Shown here one piece after another: positions 1 to 8,517 of a DNA stretch of 64,000 bases. The notes beneath the pieces are model-generated. The model ran no database searches and had not been told where the DNA came from. It saw nothing but the letters and a program-made list of their open reading frames with translations. The first letter of the stretch is position 1; every line of letters begins with the position of its first letter. The stretch comes from Streptomyces brevispora (GTDB lineage: Bacteria > Actinomycetota > Actinomycetes > Streptomycetales > Streptomycetaceae): contig NZ_VIWW01000001.1 of NCBI RefSeq assembly GCF_007829885.1, positions 186,001-250,000 on the forward strand. The letters run 5' to 3'. The translations under genes were made by a program, and so were the position numbers.

Positions 1-70
1 CGTTGTAGGTCGGAATGATCACCAAGGTTCTGCCGAGCGGGTCGTATCGCCTCTGACCGCCGTCGTTCAC
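1..70 (-). CDS. ppm1: Polyprenol-phosphate mannosyltransferase, N-terminal 23 codons only
   Basis: Partial gene running off the left edge. Reading leftward from a GTG at 70-68 gives an N-terminus ending in RTLVIIPTYN, the nucleotide-sugar binding start of GT-A family-2 glycosyltransferases. Dolichol/polyprenol-phosphate mannose synthases of Streptomyces start this way. These enzymes transfer mannose from GDP-mannose to polyprenol phosphate, for protein O-mannosylation and cell-envelope glycans. Only 70 bases are visible, so the domain and active site cannot be checked. The neighbouring amidohydrolase lies on the same strand upstream. Confidence 0.7.
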   Translation of the reverse strand, partial: MNDGGQRRYDPLGRTLVIIPTYN

Positions 71-597
71 TTACTGCCCCTTAAGTCCGTACGCAGATGC
101 ACACCATATCCAGCGTGGCGGGGCCGCAGAGCGTCCGGTCGGGGCGGCTCGGGAAGCGGTGACGGACAGAAGAGCGGAAGTACGGACAGAACTGCGGGTG
201 GGGGCCCGGCGCCCTTCGGGCCGACCTGGGACCCGCCGGCTGCGGGTCGACCTAGAGCCGTTGTCTACTGAACGTCCGGGCCCCACCCGGGTCACACCCT
301 CCGACCGGCTGAAACCTTCCCTCGCCCCCGAGGCGCGGGCGCTGAACCTGGCTGTCAGTGGTGGTGCGCCGGTGCGGCACACCACCCCGTGACCCAGCGG
401 CGTTCGACGACTGCGTGGAGGTTTAACCGGTCGGACGTCCTGTGGTGGACTCCGCCGAACCTACCGGCCGGTGGGCGCATTCTGTCAATAGTTGCCTGAC
501 CTGCATCGTTTCCCGAACGTGCCTGGTCAGTACCGAAGATCCCCAGGTAGTGGGAGAACCGGGGCACCTTCGAGCGGCGGTACGAAATGTCCGCACG
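71..597. other. Intergenic stretch without a convincing gene
   Basis: This 527-base gap lies between the partial mannosyltransferase and the amidohydrolase, both leftward. Short open frames on both strands look like chance frames in GC-rich DNA (Arg/Pro/Ala-rich, no motif). The one possible signal is a minus-strand TTGACA hexamer at 489-484, which could be a -35 element for the mannosyltransferase, but no good -10 sits at the usual spacing. Confidence 0.5.
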
Positions 598-2238
598 TCA
601 CTCGTTCGGCCGTACGTAGACCGTTTGTCCGAAGACAACCGTGCGCAGGCAGACCGGGAGTTCGGCCCCGGGGCTGAGGTCGGGCAGTCCGGGCGTCCCC
701 GACCGGGGATCGGTCGACCAGCGGGCGACCCGGTCGTCCGGGGCCTGGACCACCAGCTCCGCGGTGCGCCAGACCGCGTAGTCGGCCGGGGCGCCCGGCA
801 CCAGGGTTCCCGCGTCGTCGCGGCCGACGGCCCGCCAGCCGCCCCTGGTGTGGGCGGTGAACCCGGCTCGCACGGAGATCCGGTGCTCCGGCGTCCGGTG
901 GAACGCGGCAGCCCGCACGGTCCCCCACGGGTCCAGCGGGGTCACCGGGCTGTCGGAGCCGAACGCGAGGGGCACACCGGCCCGCAGGAGGGCCGCGTAC
1001 GGGTTGAGGGTCCTCGCCCGCCCGGCACCCAGCCGCTGGGCGTACATGCCCTCCTCACCGCCCCAGGCGGCATCGAAGGCCGGCTGGACGGAGGCGGTGA
1101 GCCCCAGTTCCGCGAAAGCGGCGACGGTCTCGGGGGTGAGCATCTCGGCGTGCTCGATCCGGTGCCTGGCGGCGCGCACCCGGCCCAGGCCCACCTTCTC
1201 GGCGGCGGCCCTGGTGCCCTCCACGACGGCGGAGAGCGCGGCGTCACCGATGGCATGGAAGCCCGCCTGCAACCCGGCCTCGGTGCACGCGGCGACATGG
1301 GCCGCGATCTGCGCGGCGTCCAGATGCGCGGCACCGGTCAGCGGGGCGTCGGTATAGGGCTCGTGGAGGCAGGCGGTGTGCGAGCCGAGCGAGCCGTCGA
1401 CGAAGAGGTCCCCGGCCGCGCCCACCGCGCCGAGCTCCCGGATGCGCCGGGCGTCCTTCTCGTCGGCGACCTGTTCGGCCCAGTAGCCGAAGACCCGCGG
1501 TCCGCGCTGCCCCGCGGCGAGCTTCAGCAGCGCGGTGAAGTCCTCCTCGTCGGAGATGTCGGGGCCGCCGCACTCGTGGACCGTACCGATGCCCAGGGAC
1601 GCGGCGTTGTGCAGCGCGGCGCGCTGGGCGTCGGCGCGCTGCTGCGGCGAGACGGCGCCGTGGGCGGCCGAGCGCACCGCGTGGTGGGCGGCGGCGGTCA
1701 GCGGCGCTTGCGGGTGGTAGCCGGGCAGTGAGGTGATGTTCGGGACCATGTCCAGCAGCGACGTGCTGGCGATGGCCGAGTGCACGTCGATCCGGGGCAG
1801 GTAGACCGGCCGGCCGGCGGCCACCTCGTCCAGCTCGGCGCGCGAGGGCGGACGCTGCTCCGGCCAGCGCGTGGCGTCCCAGCCGTGCCCCAGGACCACC
1901 CGGTCGGCGGGGTGCGCCGCCACGTAGGTCCGCACGAGAGCGAGGGCATCGCCGAGAGTGCGGGCGCCGGAGAGGTCGAGGCCGGTGAGGGCCAGTCCGG
2001 TCGACGTGGTGTGGACGTGGGCGTCGGTGAACGCGGGGGTGACCAGGGCTCCGTCGAGGTCGATCACCTCGTCGACGCCGCCGGCGAAGGCGTCGGCGGC
2101 CCCCTCGGAGCCCACCCAGGCGACATGGCCCCGTTCGACCACCATGGCGGTGGCGAAGGGGTCGGCGGGGCTGTGGACGTCTCCACCGCGCAGCAGCACG
2201 GTGCGGTGTTCGCTCTGGGGGGCGGTGCTCTCGGTCAT
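598..2238 (-). CDS. Amidohydrolase family 3 protein (YtcJ-like)
   Basis: A 546-residue metal-dependent hydrolase of the amidohydrolase-3/YtcJ family. The N-terminal beta-sandwich strand (RTVLLRGGDVHS) is followed by the metal-binding HxH in DAHVHTT, then HAIGD, HRIEHAEML and a C-terminal GSDSPVTPLDP block, which together supply the ligands of the TIM-barrel metal site. The substrate is unknown; such proteins hydrolyse cyclic amides or related C-N bonds in the cytosol. I chose the ATG at 2238 because it begins directly before the conserved region; the open frame continues upstream into the Lrp gene. It follows that regulator by 47 bases on the same strand, so the two may be co-transcribed. Confidence 0.85.
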   Translation of the reverse strand: MTESTAPQSEHRTVLLRGGDVHSPADPFATAMVVERGHVAWVGSEGAADAFAGGVDEVIDLDGALVTPAFTDAHVHTTSTGLALTGLDLSGARTLGDALALVRTYVAAHPADRVVLGHGWDATRWPEQRPPSRAELDEVAAGRPVYLPRIDVHSAIASTSLLDMVPNITSLPGYHPQAPLTAAAHHAVRSAAHGAVSPQQRADAQRAALHNAASLGIGTVHECGGPDISDEEDFTALLKLAAGQRGPRVFGYWAEQVADEKDARRIRELGAVGAAGDLFVDGSLGSHTACLHEPYTDAPLTGAAHLDAAQIAAHVAACTEAGLQAGFHAIGDAALSAVVEGTRAAAEKVGLGRVRAARHRIEHAEMLTPETVAAFAELGLTASVQPAFDAAWGGEEGMYAQRLGAGRARTLNPYAALLRAGVPLAFGSDSPVTPLDPWGTVRAAAFHRTPEHRISVRAGFTAHTRGGWRAVGRDDAGTLVPGAPADYAVWRTAELVVQAPDDRVARWSTDPRSGTPGLPDLSPGAELPVCLRTVVFGQTVYVRPNE

Positions 2239-2285
2239 GGGGACCAGTCTCCCGCCTGCCGGGGCCCGTCCCGTGCGCGACCCCC

Positions 2286-2726
2286 TCAGATCTGCGGCGG
2301 CCGCGCCTCGTACGGTGTGGAGAGGACGACCGTGGTGCGCGTGGAGACGCCGGCCAGCGAGCGGATCCGCGTCAGCAGGTGCTCGAGCTCCAGCGGGGTC
2401 GCGACCCGCACCTTCAGAATGTAGTTCTCGTCGCCCGCGACGCTGTGGCACGCCTCCAGCTCCGGGACGCCCGCGAGCCGCTCCGCGATGTCGTCCGGGG
2501 CGCTCGGGTCGAAGGGCTTGACCGAGATGAACGCGGTCAGCGGCAGACCGACGGCCTCGGGGTCGACGACCGCGGCATAGCCCCGGATCACCCCGCGCTG
2601 CTCCAGCCTGCGGACCCGCTGATGAACGGCCGAGGTGGACAGGCCGGTGGCCTTGCCCAGGTCGGTGTAGCTCATCCGCCCGTCCTTGACGAGCAACTCC
2701 ACGATTTGACGGTCCAGCTCCTCCAT
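2286..2726 (-). CDS. Lrp/AsnC family transcriptional regulator
   Basis: A 146-residue protein with the usual Lrp/AsnC layout: an N-terminal helix-turn-helix beginning LDRQIVELL (about residues 4-60), then a RAM/AsnC ligand-binding beta-alpha domain. Family members bind amino acids and form octamers that control amino-acid metabolism genes. The ATG at 2726 is the start expected for the family (MEELDRQIVE). The downstream amidohydrolase begins 47 bases after the stop and is a plausible co-transcribed partner or target. The effector cannot be inferred. Confidence 0.9.
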   Translation of the reverse strand: MEELDRQIVELLVKDGRMSYTDLGKATGLSTSAVHQRVRRLEQRGVIRGYAAVVDPEAVGLPLTAFISVKPFDPSAPDDIAERLAGVPELEACHSVAGDENYILKVRVATPLELEHLLTRIRSLAGVSTRTTVVLSTPYEARPPQI

Positions 2727-2928
2727 ATGGATCAATCTATGGCCCCCCGTCCCTCCAGGCACAGCCGCGGGAGCCGTCGAAGGGCACCTGCGGCAGTCAT
2801 GTGATGAATGCCACAGGTTTACGGGTCGGTAGCCGAGCACCTCGCGGTTACGGCCGATCCACGACGGGAAGTGCTTGCTTTGGTCGAGGCCGTGGCGCCT
2901 TGTCGGCCCACCCGAGGGGGGAATTCCC

Positions 2929-3330
2929 ATGCAGAGCCTGAAGCTCACCGGACGTACCGAACCGGAGCCCGTTGATCCTTTCGAGGACAACGAACCCGAC
3001 GCGTACGACACGCTTGAGATGTACCGGGTCACCTGCCCGGACTGCGCACAGCCGATCGCACTCCTGGCCGACGAGGACACGCTCCCGGAGCACGCACTGT
3101 GCCCGACTCCGTGGAACCCGTTCGTCCTCACGGTGTGCGCCGGAACCGGCCGCGCGGCGTCGAAGACGCGGCCCGCCGACGAGTCGCCCGCCGTCCAGGA
3201 GCAGGAGACGGCCCTGCTGTTGACGCTCCCTCAGGGACTCGACTGGAGGATGCAGCCCTTCTCGCACGCCGGTGGCGCCGGCTCGCGCCCGCTCCGGGTA
3301 CCGCACCAGCTGCGGCGCGACGCCGCCTGA
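2929..3330 (+). CDS. Conserved hypothetical protein with a CPDC motif
   Basis: A 133-residue protein of unknown function, divergent from the Lrp gene. The ATG at 2929 follows a GAGGGGGG ribosome binding site. The centre reads YRVTCPDCAQPIALLADED, a single CxxC pair that could form half of a zinc or redox site, followed by another Cys-containing stretch (HALCPTPWN). The C-terminus is basic and low in complexity. Codon use is typical of the neighbours. I recognise it only as a conserved Streptomyces hypothetical and do not assign a function. Confidence 0.65.
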   Translation: MQSLKLTGRTEPEPVDPFEDNEPDAYDTLEMYRVTCPDCAQPIALLADEDTLPEHALCPTPWNPFVLTVCAGTGRAASKTRPADESPAVQEQETALLLTLPQGLDWRMQPFSHAGGAGSRPLRVPHQLRRDAA

Positions 3331-3526
3331 GCCCGCCTCCGCGAACCGCCTGACGTACCCGCGCTGCACCACGACGGCCCGACCGGCGTGGTGCGGGCAG
3401 CGAGCGGGGCTGCGGCGAGCCCTCGCGGGTCCACGCCGACGCCTCCGCCACCCGGGGAAACCTGGCGAACGGGCGCCCGAATCGGCCGGACAGTGACCCG
3501 GCCCCGCCTCTCGGCGTTGGCCTGGC

Positions 3527-3841
3527 ATGACCCTGCTGCACTCCACGGCCGGCCCCGGTCGCCGCCGTCTCACCGTTCAGGCCTCCGAAGAATCGGTTCC
3601 GCGGCCCGGATCGTCAGCGGCGCCGCGGTCCGGGCCGCCCCGTCCGGCGCCGCGCTCGGTGCCCCAGTCGACCGATCCGCCCATCTACCGGGCGCTGCTC
3701 CGGCACTGGGAGGCCACCGGCAGGACCCTGCCGGGCTGCCATGACCAGGAGTGGAACCGGATCATGACGACGCCCGTGTGGTCGGACCGGCCGCCGCTGC
3801 GGGTCAGCGTGTCTCGGGACCCGAGAGGTGACGGGCGATGA
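3527..3841 (+). CDS. Small hypothetical protein
   Basis: A possible 104-residue protein. The first 50 residues are Pro/Arg/Ser-rich and may not be coding. The second half has a normal composition (IYRALLRHWEATGRTLPG followed by HDQEWNRI), like a small helical domain found in Streptomyces hypotheticals. Its 3' end overlaps the convergent acyl-CoA dehydrogenase by 38 bases. The start is uncertain; no strong ribosome binding site was seen. No function is assigned. Confidence 0.45.
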   Translation: MTLLHSTAGPGRRRLTVQASEESVPRPGSSAAPRSGPPRPAPRSVPQSTDPPIYRALLRHWEATGRTLPGCHDQEWNRIMTTPVWSDRPPLRVSVSRDPRGDGR

Positions 3842-4976
3842 CCATGCGCTGGATCTGGTTGGTGCCTTCGACGATCTGCAGCACCTTGGCCTCGCGCATG
3901 AGCCGTTCGACGGGGAAGTCCAGCGTGTAGCCGTATCCGCCGAGCACCTGGACGGCGTCGATGGTGACCCGCATCGCGGCGTCCGTACAGAAGAGCTTGG
4001 CCATGGCCGCCTGCCGGGAGAACGGGCTGCCCGCGTCACGCAGCCTGGCGGCCTCCAGATAGAGTGCCCGGCCGGCCTCGATCTGGGTGGCCATGTCGGC
4101 GAGCATGAACCGCAGCCCCTGGAAGTCCGCGATGGGGCGGCCGAACTGCTTGCGCCCGGTGGCGTAGGCGACGGCCTCGTTCAGCGCCGCCTGGGCCACA
4201 CCGATGGCACATGCGGCGATGCCCAGCCGGCCGGAGTCGAGTGCGGACAGTGCGATGGCGAAGCCCTGCCCCTCCTCGCCGATCCGGCGCGCGTCCGGGA
4301 CCCGGACGCCGTCGAAGTGCATCTGGGCGGTGGGCGAGCCCTTCATCCCCATCTTCTTCTCGGGGACGGCAGCGCTCAGTCCCGCCGCGTCCCCGGGAAC
4401 GAGGAAGGCGGTGATTCCGCGGGCACCGTCGGCGCCGGTGCGGGCCAGCACGGTGTAGAAGTCGGCGACGCCACCGTGGGTGATCCACGCCTTGGTGCCG
4501 GTGATGACCCAGTCTCCCCCGTCCCGTACGGCCTTCGTCCGCAGCGAGGCGGCGTCGGAGCCCGAGGCGGGCTCCGAGAGGCAGTAGGCGCCCAGGAGAC
4601 CGCCCGCGAGCATCGACGGAAGGTGCTCGGCCTGCTGGTCCTTGGTGCCGTAGCCGGCGAGCGCGTGGCAGGCGAGGGAGTGGACGCTCACGCCGAGCCC
4701 GACGGTGAGCCGGGCGGCCGCGAGCTCTTCGAGGACCTGGAGGTACACCTCGTACGGCTGGTCGCCCCCGCCTCGGGCGGAGTCGTAGGGCAGGCCGAGC
4801 AGGCCGGATCCGGAGAGCAGTGTGAAGACTTCGCGCGGGAACCGGCCGGCGTCCTCCTCCTCGGCTGCCCGCGGCGCGATCTCCCGCTGGGCGATGTCGC
4901 GGACGAGCGCGATGAGCTGCCGGGACTCGTCGGTGGGCAGACGGCGTTCCACCAATTGCGGGGCACGGTCGGACAT
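3804..4976 (-). CDS. Acyl-CoA dehydrogenase
   Basis: A 390-residue FAD flavoenzyme of the acyl-CoA dehydrogenase family, which oxidises acyl-CoA to the 2-enoyl-CoA in fatty-acid or branched-chain amino-acid degradation. Visible features in order are the helical N-terminal domain, the beta-domain block CLSEPASGSDAAS, the signature stretch DFQGLRFMLADM, and the C-terminal helix with IVEGTNQIQRM, whose Glu occupies the usual catalytic-base position. Length fits the family. The ATG at 4976 is the natural start (MSDRAPQLVERR). It lies at the left edge of what appears to be a genomic island. Confidence 0.93.
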   Translation of the reverse strand: MSDRAPQLVERRLPTDESRQLIALVRDIAQREIAPRAAEEEDAGRFPREVFTLLSGSGLLGLPYDSARGGGDQPYEVYLQVLEELAAARLTVGLGVSVHSLACHALAGYGTKDQQAEHLPSMLAGGLLGAYCLSEPASGSDAASLRTKAVRDGGDWVITGTKAWITHGGVADFYTVLARTGADGARGITAFLVPGDAAGLSAAVPEKKMGMKGSPTAQMHFDGVRVPDARRIGEEGQGFAIALSALDSGRLGIAACAIGVAQAALNEAVAYATGRKQFGRPIADFQGLRFMLADMATQIEAGRALYLEAARLRDAGSPFSRQAAMAKLFCTDAAMRVTIDAVQVLGGYGYTLDFPVERLMREAKVLQIVEGTNQIQRMVIARHLSGPETR

Positions 4977-5448
4977 GACGGCGCTCTCCTCCCTGTCGGG
5001 CGTTGCGGCGGTCGCGCGCGCGGGGTGTGAGCGGCGCCGCCGGGGGATCTCCGGGCGGCGCCCGAAAAGACTGCGGCTCAGCCGATGTTGCCCTCCCGGA
5101 TCACGAGAGGTGCGGGTCAGCGGCTGTGGCGGCTTGAGTATGCCCGATCGGACGGTATCCGTCACTGGGTGACAGAACACTCCGGCGACGGCCACCGGTG
5201 GAAGGACCGTGCCGGTCCCGAGTGCCCGCGCGGGAACCAGGACCGCGGAAGGCGCCGAGCCCGATGACGGAAGGGCGGTCCCACGTGAACACGGCGGCGT
5301 GCGGCTTCGCCGCGAAGCCGCCGTCAGCACACACATCGGCAGCATCTTCAGCACGCTCGATCTGCCGGTGGACCCGGACGGGCACGGCCGGGTCCTGGCG
5401 GTACCGGCGCACCTCAGGGCCTGACGGCTGCCGCCGGCCAGTCAGCAG
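4977..5448. other. Gap upstream of the orphan chitinase promoter
   Basis: About 470 bases with no supported gene. A hairpin with nine-base perfect arms and a three-base loop is present at 5301-5321. A short plus-strand frame ending at 5424 (tail STHIGSIFSTLDLPVDPDG) has a protein-like composition but no clear start and no recognised family. It could be a remnant or chance. Confidence 0.4.
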
Positions 5449-5451
5449 AAT

Positions 5452-5493
5452 TGGTCCGAACCATTGACCCAACTGGTCTAGTCCATCTACGGT
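5452..5493 (+). promoter_or_regulatory. Orphan chitinase-type promoter with direct repeats (chi box / DasR-like)
   Basis: Two 12-base direct repeats, TGGTCCGAACCA at 5452-5463 and TGGTCTAGTCCA at 5474-5485, start 22 bases apart and flank a TTGACC -35 at 5464-5469. TACGGT at 5488-5493 is a possible -10. This is the architecture of Streptomyces chitinase promoters (consensus repeat TGGTCCAGACCT overlapping the -35) and resembles the DasR operator. The intact copy at 39640 has identical 22-base spacing. Here the expected chitinase is absent: the sequence downstream becomes an IS3 remnant within about 40 bases. Confidence 0.75.
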
Positions 5494-5517
5494 TCCCTGC
5501 GCACCGGCTTTCCGCGT

Positions 5518-6287
5518 TCATGCCAATGATGTGTATTGCGACCCCGCATCCGAGTGATGAATCAACTTTCCTGATTGGATGGGGTGTTGGTCGCGGTCGC
5601 GTTGCCAGACGGCCATCTCCAGAGCGTCCAGGACGAAGTCGGTCTCCTTGACGGTGGCGGCCGACCAGCCGACGATCCGGCGGGAGAACGTGTCCACGAC
5701 GAACGCGACGTAGACCACCGCTGACCAGGTCTTCACGTGGGTGAAGTCCGCCACCCAGCAACGGTTCAAAGCGACAGCGACGAAGTTGCGGTCGACCAGA
5801 TCCGGGGCCCGCTCGACCTGTCCGCCGGGAATCGTGGTGATGACGCGCTTGCCGCGCACCGCACCCTGGATACCGAGTTCCCGCATCAGGCGCTCGACGG
5901 TGCGGCGGGCCACCGCATGCCCCTGCCGGTTCAGCTCCCGCCAGATCTTCCGGGCACCGTAGACAGTTCAGGATGTCGTTGGCCCGCTTGAGCTCGGCGT
6001 TCTCCTTCTTCAACGCCTTGAGCTGGGCGGACTCCTCCGATGTCGTGCCCGGGCGCGTGCCCGCGTCGATCTCGTGCTGCTTCAGCCAGTTCCGCAGCGT
6101 CTCGCGGGAGCCGATGCCGAGCTTCTCGGTCACCGCCTGCAGAGCGGCCGTCTCGTTCGGGTAGTCGTCGCGCACCTCGGCGACCATGCGCACCGCACGG
6201 CGGCGGAGCTCAAGCGAATATCGGAAGGTCGTGCCATGACTCGATCCTTTCATGAAATCGAGTCTCCACCTGACACGGGGTGGTTCA
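5518..6287 (-). mobile_element. IS3-family insertion sequence remnant with internal deletion
   Basis: Minus strand. OrfA starts at 6253 and keeps its HTH (RYSLELRRRAVRMV) and leucine-zipper stretch (LKALKKENAELKRANDILN). It then jumps, at about 5966, into OrfB sequence in another frame (YGARKIWRELNRQGHAV). OrfB continues through the DDE integrase core with WVADFTHVKTW and HHSDAGSQYTS, then stops at 5518, so the third acidic residue and C-terminus are gone. Thus it has one internal deletion and one 3' truncation and cannot transpose on its own. The 5' end probably lies at 6271-6287 (TGACACGGGG on the plus strand), which coincides with the stop codon of the nitroreductase. Confidence 0.85.
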
Positions 6288-7286
6288 GCCGCCGAAGGTC
6301 AGTACCTCGTGCACGGGGCGGCGTGGTGTCTTTGGGCCTTGTGGTCCATATCCGAGGCGGATGACCATCTGGACGTGGCCGGTGCCGGAGATGGGCTCGC
6401 GCAGGAGCCAGCGAAGGTCGGGCCATTCGAGGGCCTGGGTGGCGAATGCGGCGACCAGTTCGCGCCGAGTGGCGACGAGGAGGACACGTTCCAGCGCCTG
6501 GCCTGCGCGTAGCCAGTCGACGGGCCCGTCGTCCTCCGTGCTCAGGAGGGCGATCTGGGGGTGCCCTTCGAAGTTCGCCACGGGCCGGCCGGGGAGGGCG
6601 CTTCGGCCAGCGAAGTCGCGCGTGGCCGCGGCACCGCCTCGTCGGCGTGGTCCGAAGGCGTAGTCGGGGATTCCGTCGGTGGGGGCGTCGGTCTTGGAGT
6701 CGCGGGTCCAGTGTCTCGTTTCGGCGTCCCGTTCGTCGTCCATGCGGTTGTAGCCTTCGGCGTCGCGGATCAGGTCCAGCACGTTCCGCAGGTGTTGTTC
6801 GGCGGGGAAGGTCAGGGTGGCGTCTTCGTGGTGGGCTGCTTGTATGAGCGTGTCCCGCAGGTACGGCGGCATCTCCTGGTCGGCGAAGGGATAGCGGCTG
6901 GTGTGGCGGTGGTGGACTGCCGGGTATAGATCGCCGAGTTCCGCTTCCGGCATCGGAGGGGCCTGCGGCGGTGCGGGGTCGAGCCGCACGGTCGCGAGGA
7001 GCCGTGGGGTGCCGGGGTCGGGGAGGAGCGTGGTCGTCGGCTGCCAGCCGTGGTGGGTGACGGCGACGCGCAGGTTGAGAAGGGCGGCGCCGCAGCCCAC
7101 GTGGAGTCCCCGTGTGGTGGGATCGGTGTGGGGCATAGCGCGCTCGAAGTCGGCCATGAGAGTGAACGTGCGACTCGATGGCGCAAAGTGGAAGCGCCAT
7201 GGCTGTGCGTTGTGCATGGAGGGTGCGGTGGTGGCGTCGGAGACGAGGCTCGTCACTGTGCGTTCGTCGAGGGTTGGTGAGGACAC
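6285..7286 (-). CDS. Acg-family nitroreductase
   Basis: A 333-residue FMN-binding nitroreductase-like protein of the Acg (Rv2032) type. It starts at a GTG (7286) with an AGGGAG ribosome binding site. Near the N-terminus is the family block APSMHNAQPWRF, and DPTTRGLHVGCGAAL follows; both line the flavin pocket. Acg proteins in mycobacteria are induced by hypoxia through DosR and may sequester flavin rather than reduce nitro compounds. It is divergent from a universal stress protein, as in dormancy clusters. Its stop codon falls in the putative terminal repeat of the adjacent IS3 remnant, so the last residues may be altered. Confidence 0.85.
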   Translation of the reverse strand: MSSPTLDERTVTSLVSDATTAPSMHNAQPWRFHFAPSSRTFTLMADFERAMPHTDPTTRGLHVGCGAALLNLRVAVTHHGWQPTTTLLPDPGTPRLLATVRLDPAPPQAPPMPEAELGDLYPAVHHRHTSRYPFADQEMPPYLRDTLIQAAHHEDATLTFPAEQHLRNVLDLIRDAEGYNRMDDERDAETRHWTRDSKTDAPTDGIPDYAFGPRRRGGAAATRDFAGRSALPGRPVANFEGHPQIALLSTEDDGPVDWLRAGQALERVLLVATRRELVAAFATQALEWPDLRWLLREPISGTGHVQMVIRLGYGPQGPKTPRRPVHEVLTFGG

Positions 7287-7514
7287 GGGGCTCCCTGCCG
7301 GTTCTGTCGTCTGCCGTCCCGTCCGGCCGTCGGTGTGACCGGGTCGGCCCCCTTTCCAGTCTCGCTCGGTTTCGGTGCCCTGGCATGGGCCCGACGCCTG
7401 GGAACAGGGACGCGGGCTTTCTCTTGCGGGGAGGTCGGCGGCTGTTCGTGTCGCAGACCCGGGCGGGCACCGTCACTCTTGAGGTGTGTGCGCACTGCGA
7501 CGACGGGTAGAGGT

Positions 7515-7535
7515 CCGGGGCGGCCGTGGCCCCGG
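7515..7535. promoter_or_regulatory. Perfect 7-7-7 inverted repeat upstream of a universal stress protein
   Basis: CCGGGGC at 7515-7521 and GCCCCGG at 7529-7535 are separated by seven bases. The site lies in the 285-base divergent region between the nitroreductase and the universal stress gene, 37 bases before the latter's ATG. Position and symmetry suit an operator, possibly for an OsdR/DosR-type response regulator, but GC-rich DNA gives such repeats by chance and no DosR-like consensus is visible. Confidence 0.3.
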
Positions 7536-7571
7536 GAGGCGGGAAGAGACACAGAGGAGGCAGGCCAGACC

Positions 7572-8435
7572 ATGAAGCCAGTGATCACCGTCGGTCTGGA
7601 CGGAACGCCCGAGTCCTTGGCCGCAGCGGACTGGGCAGCCCGGGAAGCGGTCCTGCGCGGGGCGACCCTGCATTTGCTGCATGCCTGGGTTCTGCTGTCC
7701 TTCGAATCTACCCAATCCTCTCCAGAAGAGGACCAGAACTACTGGGCCAAGCAGATCGTCGATGATGCCCGCGCAACAATCGAGCAGCGCTTCCCTGACC
7801 TGCCCATCATCGAGGATCTGGTGCGTGAGGACCCCAGGGACGCGTTGCGGGAGACGGCGGACGCATCGGAGCTTCTGGTCCTCGGCTCCCGGGATATGGC
7901 ACCCCTGGCCAGCTACTTTCTCGGTGACGTCGGCCTGCAGGTAATGGCACGCTCCCCCGTTCCCACGATTCTCGTGCGTGCCCGGGAACACGGCGCGGCC
8001 GTGGTTGACGAGGGTGACGTGGTAGTGGGGCTGAGCCTGCACGGTCCGTGCGACGCGCTGGTCGACTTCGCCTTCGAGAGCGCGGCCAGGCGCGATGCCA
8101 CTCTCCGGGCCGTCCACGGCGTACGGCTTCCGGTGCCCGCGTACACACGGACGGGCGTCGACTCATATATCTCCGTGAACCTCCTCGAAGGTGCCCAGCG
8201 GGACCTGTCCGAGGCGCTGCGCCCATGGCGGAAGGAGTATCCGCGGGTGCGGGTGGAGGAGGTCGTACGGACGGAGAGCCCGGCGCGGGCTGTGGTCCGA
8301 GGGGCCTCCGGGGCCGGGCTGCTCGTGGTGGGCCGCAGGCAGGAGCCGCCTCCGCTGCGACCCTGGATCGGCCCCGTGCTTCAAGCGGCGGTGCACCACG
8401 CGTCGTGCCCCGTGGCCGTCGTTCCGCACAAGTGA
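7572..8435 (+). CDS. Universal stress protein, tandem UspA domains
   Basis: A 287-residue protein with two UspA folds. The first begins [13 protein letters not shown] and contains [10 protein letters not shown], with the Gly/Ser loop around the phosphates of ATP-binding Usps. The second ends [10 protein letters not shown] and CPVAVVPHK and looks less canonical for ATP. AGAGGAGG lies 12 bases before the ATG. Tandem Usps are abundant in DosR/OsdR-type dormancy regulons and are thought to sense or buffer ATP under oxygen limitation. The phosphoketolase gene starts 82 bases downstream on the same strand. Confidence 0.92.
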   Translation: MKPVITVGLDGTPESLAAADWAAREAVLRGATLHLLHAWVLLSFESTQSSPEEDQNYWAKQIVDDARATIEQRFPDLPIIEDLVREDPRDALRETADASELLVLGSRDMAPLASYFLGDVGLQVMARSPVPTILVRAREHGAAVVDEGDVVVGLSLHGPCDALVDFAFESAARRDATLRAVHGVRLPVPAYTRTGVDSYISVNLLEGAQRDLSEALRPWRKEYPRVRVEEVVRTESPARAVVRGASGAGLLVVGRRQEPPPLRPWIGPVLQAAVHHASCPVAVVPHK

Positions 8436-8517
8436 GCCGTCCCGTGGCCGGGAAGACGGTGCTCGGGGCCGTGGCACGGCCAGCTCCTGCAGGCACCGTT
8501 CGAGACGGAGGAACGCC

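Noticed and set aside
442..1731. Long plus-strand frame of 429 codons opposite the amidohydrolase
   Set aside because: It is the antisense shadow of a gene with clear amidohydrolase motifs; composition is Gly/Arg/Val-rich and no motif is present. Similar shadows at 3828-5030, 37556-39298, 39750-42140 and 50460-52736 were rejected for the same reason.
5209..5424. Possible 71-codon gene before the orphan chitin box
   Set aside because: Only the last 30 residues look protein-like, no ribosome binding site or family was seen, and a GC-rich hairpin lies within it. Left as a comment on the gap.
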